Shown one piece after another: positions 34,568-38,485 of a DNA stretch of 38,485 nucleotides. Location: the IMG/VR virus record IMGVR_UViG_3300036651_000595, positions 1-38,485 of that record. One strand, given 5' to 3'. The notes under the pieces were generated by a model. The model was given only the letters and a program-made list of their open reading frames with translations, did not search any database and had not been told where the DNA came from. Every line of letters starts with the position of its first letter. The stretch's first letter is position 1. Made by a program: the position numbers and the translations under genes. The DNA is from a virus.

Positions 34568-37115
34568 CGGCGAAGCCTCCGTCCGACGAGTATGCCCTGA
34601 CGCGGTAGGCGTAGAGGGTCTGTGTGACCACAGTGTAGTCGGTGTAATCCGTGCTCGGGCTCAGCGTCGCCACGAGGACCTCGGGCGTGCCGTTCGTGAG
34701 ATCCTGCCGGTAGACCTCGTTGTAGATCGCCGTGAACGTGCCCGGCGGGTTGACGATGCCGAGATGCACGGTGCCGTCGTCGTTGTTGATCGTCAGCGTG
34801 ACGGTCGGTGCGTCCGGCGGGTTCAGGTTGACGACGGGCGTGCTCGTGCCGACCGGGCTGTAGAGGTTCAGGTCAACCGTGTCGGCGTACTCGACCATGA
34901 TCGTGATGGGCTGCGACGGAAGAGGCCAGTCCACCGAGTAGCTCAGCACGTTCGCGACGGTCAAGACCGAGACCGAGAGGTTCGCGGTGCCCTGCCACGA
35001 GGCCGTGCCAGGGTTGCCATTGGCGTTGCCGCCATCGAAGTACCCGTTCAGGTTCGTGCCGTACTCGATCAGCACCGCGTCCACGTAGCCGACCTGTCCG
35101 GCGGTCGTCGGGTTGACGTTGACGATGGCGAGGTAGCTCGTGGTGCTCTGGGCGACGAAGGTGCAGGACCCGCGCACGAACACACCGGCCGTGACCGGCG
35201 TCATTTCCTCGTAGCTGCCGAGCTGCGTCACGCCATCGGCGTCGAGCGCCTCGATCAGCATGGGCGGGTCGGTCCCCACGGTGTCAACCGTGGTGTACGC
35301 CGAGAGAGTGTAACTCTTGCCGGGGATCGTCGGGAACGGGAACCGGGCCGCCTGCGTGAACGCTCCGGCCGTAACCCACGCGAGCTTCATGGAGTGCGAG
35401 GGGATGACCGAGTGCGCGGCGCTTTGCGAGATCGTGATGCCGCCGACCGAGCCCCACCCGGTCGTGTCCGTCTCGAAGCTCGGGTTCGTGCAGGCGTTTA
35501 CACGGCTTGAGTAGAGATCGCCGGAGTCCACCTGGACGGTGCCGTTCTGGTCGAGCGCCTTGACGCGGTAGATCGTCTCGGTCACCCCGGCGTCCACGGT
35601 CCAGTCCACCGTGAAGGGGTTGGTCGAGAGTGTCGCGCCGTCTGCCGGGCTCGTGATCGTGGGCGCACCCGGCACGTCGATGGCCTGGACCTCGATGATC
35701 GTGTAGCTCGACACGTCGCCGTACTGGTCATAGACCCGGACCCGGATGTCGTAGGCCGTGCCTCCGGTGAAGGTGCCCGCTGGGATCGAGAGGAAGTTGT
35801 TGGTGCTCGTGGGGTTCAGCAGCAGCGTCCACGAGTCGGCGGCGTGGACCGAGTAGCCGACATCGAAGCCGCCTTGCACTGCGCCGGACGCGAGCGAGCT
35901 GAAGCTCCACTCGACCACGAGCGCCTCGTTGATGTTGATGAAGTCCTGGTCGTTGGGCGTCGAGATGGCCGGGGGGTTCGGCGGCTGCGTATACGTCACG
36001 CGCGCCAGGCCGTTGACGCCGACCTGTCCGTCGATGCCCGCCGGGGGAACGTGGGCGTAGCTCGCCGTGCCGGTGAAGCTGCCCGAGAGGTAGTTCGAGC
36101 CTCCCCCGCCACCCGCGCCGTGCGTGGCGAAGTTCTGCGAGCTGTCGGTCTCGCTACCGGACGCGCCGCCGCCGCCGCCGTAGTAGCCTCCACCGCCACC
36201 GCCACCGCCAGCAGTGAAGGCGTCGCTTGAGCCGGTGAAGTCAGCCGTCGTGACGTGCGCGCCGGTCCCGCCGGTCCCGACAGCGCCAGCCGAGCCAGCT
36301 TCACCCCACGTGCCGGTCGCCGTGCCGCCTGCGCCTCCCGCCGTCTGCGAGCCGCCCTTGCCCTGCGAGTTGGCGACCGAGAGCGTGCTGCCGCGCGACG
36401 CGCCGCCACCCGTGCCGCCAGTGACGCCGCCGCCGTTGCCGCCGTAGGACGGGCCAGCAGTCGGGAAGTAGTTGGGGCCGTCCCCCGCGCCAGAGCCGGG
36501 CACCGTGTCGTTGGTGTAGGGCGGGTCGGGTGTGGTTGGGTTGGCCGTAGCCGTGTTCTCGGTGGCGCTGCCGGGGTGCGTTCCACCCCCGCCTCCCCCG
36601 CCGCCTGCGACCGCAATCCGGTTCGAGAGCGCCGTGCCGCCGGAGCGGATGTCAGTAGCGCCGCCGCCACCGTTGCCGGGGAGCTGCGAGCCAGCGAATC
36701 CGACCGAGATGTCCGAGTAGCCGCCGTTGCCGCCACCGTTCCAGCCGCCGGGGCCGTAGTTTGTGGTGGACGGTGTGGACGTGGTGCCCTCAATGACGTT
36801 GCCGGTGTTCCCGTAGCCGCCAGCGCCGCCGACGTAGACGCCGAAGCTGTCGCCGGACGACACCGGGAGGGTGCCCGCGACATAGCCGACGAGGGATTTG
36901 GTGTTGGCGGCGTACTTGATGAGGCTTTGGGCGTAGCCGTTGTTGTACGCGAGCGCGCCGGAGCTGCCAGAGATCCCGAAGCCACCGAACGTCCCGAACG
37001 CGCCTTGGCCGCCGGGCGCACCCCACAGCTCGAAGTAGACAGCCGTGACGTACGCCGGGACGGTGAACGTCTGCGCCGCTCCGGTGAATCGGAAGTCTTG
37101 GGTGACCTTTGCCAT
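34557..37115 (-). CDS. Glycine-rich minor tail / receptor-binding-type protein (852 aa)
   Basis: ATG at 37115 with AAGGTAG upstream. Residues about 1-375 hold MAKVTQDFRFTGAAQTFTVP, a Trp-G-A (ELWGAPGG) and Gly runs (GGGGGGGGTHPGSATENT; AGGGGGGGGYYGGGGGASG), like Gly-rich adhesin or tail domains. Residues about 380-530 form Fn3-like segments (PPAISTPNDQDFINI; PGAPTITSPADGATLSTNPF). Residues about 545-710 look like a CBM4/9-type carbohydrate module (ACTNPSFETDTTGWGSVGGI; SYTLSAYTTVDTVGT). A final Fn3 segment ends the protein. It probably contacts host surface glycans. It is followed directly by lysis genes. One CGTGTAAACG site lies inside at 35495. Confidence 0.85.
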   Translation of the reverse strand: MAKVTQDFRFTGAAQTFTVPAYVTAVYFELWGAPGGQGAFGTFGGFGISGSSGALAYNNGYAQSLIKYAANTKSLVGYVAGTLPVSSGDSFGVYVGGAGGYGNTGNVIEGTTSTPSTTNYGPGGWNGGGNGGYSDISVGFAGSQLPGNGGGGATDIRSGGTALSNRIAVAGGGGGGGGTHPGSATENTATANPTTPDPPYTNDTVPGSGAGDGPNYFPTAGPSYGGNGGGVTGGTGGGASRGSTLSVANSQGKGGSQTAGGAGGTATGTWGEAGSAGAVGTGGTGAHVTTADFTGSSDAFTAGGGGGGGGYYGGGGGASGSETDSSQNFATHGAGGGGGSNYLSGSFTGTASYAHVPPAGIDGQVGVNGLARVTYTQPPNPPAISTPNDQDFININEALVVEWSFSSLASGAVQGGFDVGYSVHAADSWTLLLNPTSTNNFLSIPAGTFTGGTAYDIRVRVYDQYGDVSSYTIIEVQAIDVPGAPTITSPADGATLSTNPFTVDWTVDAGVTETIYRVKALDQNGTVQVDSGDLYSSRVNACTNPSFETDTTGWGSVGGITISQSAAHSVIPSHSMKLAWVTAGAFTQAARFPFPTIPGKSYTLSAYTTVDTVGTDPPMLIEALDADGVTQLGSYEEMTPVTAGVFVRGSCTFVAQSTTSYLAIVNVNPTTAGQVGYVDAVLIEYGTNLNGYFDGGNANGNPGTASWQGTANLSVSVLTVANVLSYSVDWPLPSQPITIMVEYADTVDLNLYSPVGTSTPVVNLNPPDAPTVTLTINNDDGTVHLGIVNPPGTFTAIYNEVYRQDLTNGTPEVLVATLSPSTDYTDYTVVTQTLYAYRVRAYSSDGGFADAT
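35495..35504. promoter_or_regulatory. CGTGTAAACG site 5
   Basis: Plus strand reads CGTTTACACG. Inside the Gly-rich tail gene, in frame CGT-GTA-AAC-GCC, a third codon phase, using the AT-ending codon GTA. Confidence 0.55.
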
Positions 37116-37125
37116 GCGATCTACC

Positions 37126-38295
37126 TTACGTGGCGACGGTCTGCCAGGTCCACGTCATGTCCGCTGCCCCGTCGAGGGGCAGGGTCCACACGAGGGCCTG
37201 AACGCGCCGGAGCCGGGACTTGAGGGGTGGCACGAGGTCGAGGTTGGGGTCGATCATAAGGATCTGGTCGTATTGCCAGGCCAGCGGGAACGGGCTCGTG
37301 GAGACCGTGAACTGCTCGGCGGGCGTGAGATCCTGCGCGACGACGCTCTGCGCGTAGCTCACCAGACCGGCGTAGTCGGCCGCGCTCACTGAAACGATCT
37401 TCTTGATGAGTCGCTTGCGGTTGACCGCACTGCCGGGGCTCTGGGCCGAGTTATCGACGTAGGTGTATTGCGTCGTCCCCTCGACGGGCACGCCAGAAAG
37501 GTTCTGCATCACGAAGCGCCACCAGTTCGGCACGCTGAAGAGGTCTTGCTGCGACGTGCGCGCCTCGGCGACGATGTTCTTGTCGGCCGAGAGATCGAAG
37601 GTCCATTCGGCGTTGGTGCTCGTGGGCGTCACGTAGGGCACGAGCTGGAACACGCCGTTCCAGTCCACCCACAACGGCTGATAGCCGACGGACTTCAGCA
37701 GTTGATTCACGATGTCGAGGTAGAGAGTTTGGTTCGAGGCGTCGAACGGAAACGTCATGTCGGCCGCGAGAGTGCTCGTGGTGTCCACGGCGTTGATGAC
37801 CGCGCCGGGGAACGCTTCCGCGATGAGCGCCTGCGCTTCAGTGATCGGGTCCGCTCCGGCGAGCACCTGCACGCTATCGCCGACCGGCTGATTGAGGTAG
37901 TAGAGCAGGTCGTAGCCGGTGATCGAGAGCACACTCGGGCGCTTCGAGTTGTCGAACGTCGGCGTGCTCAGCGTGTAAACGCCGAGATAGAACCGGGCCG
38001 CCTGCTCGGTGTCCGGGTCGATGATGTCCATGTAGGGCTTGACGAAATCGGTGCCGTAGACCACCGGGTTGTCCGAGTCGAGCATGAGGGTGCAGGTGCG
38101 GTGGATCGAGGCCGTCGAGTCGCTCTTGATCGAGCTGCCCGAGGACATCCAAGCCGTGATGTCCTGGACGTAGGTGAGGTTGGCGTCGTAACGGTGCGCG
38201 CCGTACGCGATCTTGATGTTGGCCTTGTTCTGCAAGAGATCCGTGACGAACTGTGTCGAGAGGCTCTGCCGGGGGGACGCGGTGAGCGGCTGCAT
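37126..38295 (-). CDS. Minor tail protein, DUF5047-like (389 aa)
   Basis: ATG at 38295 overlaps the upstream TGA by one base; a GTG at 38298 would add one residue. Segments such as NIKIAYGAHRYDANLTYVQD, STASIHRTCTLMLDSDNPVV, KPYMDIIDPDTEQAARFYLG and VYTLSTPTFDNSKRPSVLSI are typical of actinophage minor tail proteins near the baseplate (DUF5047-like, from memory). Later parts, DIVNQLLKSVGYQPLWVDWN and PLAWQYDQILMIDPNLDLVP, are consistent with a hub-like fold. It lies after another tail gene and before the Gly-rich protein. One CGTGTAAACG site occurs at 37972. Confidence 0.8.
   Translation of the reverse strand: MQPLTASPRQSLSTQFVTDLLQNKANIKIAYGAHRYDANLTYVQDITAWMSSGSSIKSDSTASIHRTCTLMLDSDNPVVYGTDFVKPYMDIIDPDTEQAARFYLGVYTLSTPTFDNSKRPSVLSITGYDLLYYLNQPVGDSVQVLAGADPITEAQALIAEAFPGAVINAVDTTSTLAADMTFPFDASNQTLYLDIVNQLLKSVGYQPLWVDWNGVFQLVPYVTPTSTNAEWTFDLSADKNIVAEARTSQQDLFSVPNWWRFVMQNLSGVPVEGTTQYTYVDNSAQSPGSAVNRKRLIKKIVSVSAADYAGLVSYAQSVVAQDLTPAEQFTVSTSPFPLAWQYDQILMIDPNLDLVPPLKSRLRRVQALVWTLPLDGAADMTWTWQTVAT
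37972..37981. promoter_or_regulatory. CGTGTAAACG site 6
   Basis: Exact copy inside the DUF5047-like gene (codons GTT-TAC-ACG), with the same 13-bp extension as site 1. Confidence 0.55.
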
Positions 38296-38485
38296 CACGT
38301 ACCGCCCGTGTAGCTGATCTCCGTGATGGCGAGTTGGCAGTCGGTGAGCAGGGTGGAGCCAGCCGTGCCGGAGAGGGGGATGTCGGTGAACTTCGGGGCG
38401 AGGTAGCTGCCGTAGAGCTTGCGGCCGTAGCTGTCTCGGAAGAGGACGGTCTTGCCCGTGAACGCCTTGATCTTGGCAACCTCTT
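38295..38485 (-). CDS. Partial tail-type protein, C-terminal end
   Basis: Only the last 62 residues are in the window: EVAKIKAFTGKTVLFRDSYG, RKLYGSYLAPKFTDIPLSGT and AGSTLLTDCQLAITEISYTG then GT-stop. The stop (TGA 38297-38295) overlaps the next start by one base. Fifty-four residues are identical to the end of the 601-aa protein, at DNA level over 165 bp. By position it is the minor tail gene before the DUF5047-like one. The upstream part is beyond the edge. Confidence 0.85.
   Translation of the reverse strand, partial: EVAKIKAFTGKTVLFRDSYGRKLYGSYLAPKFTDIPLSGTAGSTLLTDCQLAITEISYTGGT
38318..38482. repeat. 165-bp exact direct repeat, copy 2
   Basis: Identical to 484-648. The window ends three bases after the match stops, as expected if sequence assembly broke at this repeat. 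Here the encoded protein continues ISYTGGT-stop, while copy 1 continues TVEQ-stop. Confidence 0.97.

Noticed and set aside
1-38485. Window as a complete circular genome closed by the 165-bp repeat
   Set aside because: The repeat is internal on the left (484-648), both edge genes are cut, and capsid, protease and tape-measure genes are missing.

Overview
This window is part of a tailed bacteriophage genome, most likely a siphovirus of a high-GC Gram-positive (actinobacterial) host. The evidence is a GC-rich sequence with strong G/C third-position bias, a TerL plus DUF935-type portal head module, a DUF1906-like lysin, and chains of small genes joined by ATGA/GTGA overlaps. Every gene I accept lies on the minus strand, so transcription runs from high to low coordinates. 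I see no integrase, repressor gene, tRNA or CRISPR array. Major capsid, maturation protease, tape measure and tail tube genes are also absent, so the genome continues beyond both ends; both edge genes are truncated.

Layout in transcription order. 38485-34557: minor tail proteins, ending in an 852-aa glycine-rich and carbohydrate-binding-like protein. 34567-33182: four overlapping membrane or coiled-coil genes that look like a holin/lysis cassette, closed by two strong hairpins. 33034-21112: replication and recombination module, with a SNF2-type helicase, a PD-(D/E)XK nuclease with Fe-S-type cysteines, a Sak4-like RecA-fold ATPase, an SSB-like protein, a family A DNA polymerase, a RuvC-like resolvase, a zinc ribbon and a primase-helicase. 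21111-20431: a 681-bp gene-free region packed with TGACAG iterons and perfect inverted repeats, a candidate replication origin. 20430-15265: about 20 tiny, mostly unrecognised, translationally coupled accessory genes. 15260-11974: DUF1906-type lysin, a putative small terminase, a beta-rich small protein, a DUF6011 protein and a SprT-like protein. 11973-11706: a gene-free structured stretch that may encode a small RNA. 11705-1: terminase large subunit, portal, MuF-like protein, metallophosphoesterase, a fused nucleotide-pool enzyme, then fibre-like and glycosidase-like structural proteins.

The strongest unexplained signals are: (1) a quasi-palindromic 10-mer, CGTGTAAACG, found at least six times, once centred in the spacer of a good promoter and five times inside genes in three different reading frames, which looks like a dispersed operator or stoperator system; (2) the iteron/inverted-repeat region next to the primase-helicase; (3) the structured intergenic element before terL; and (4) an exact 165-bp repeat shared by the 3' ends of two tail-type genes, one of which lies at the right edge of the window.
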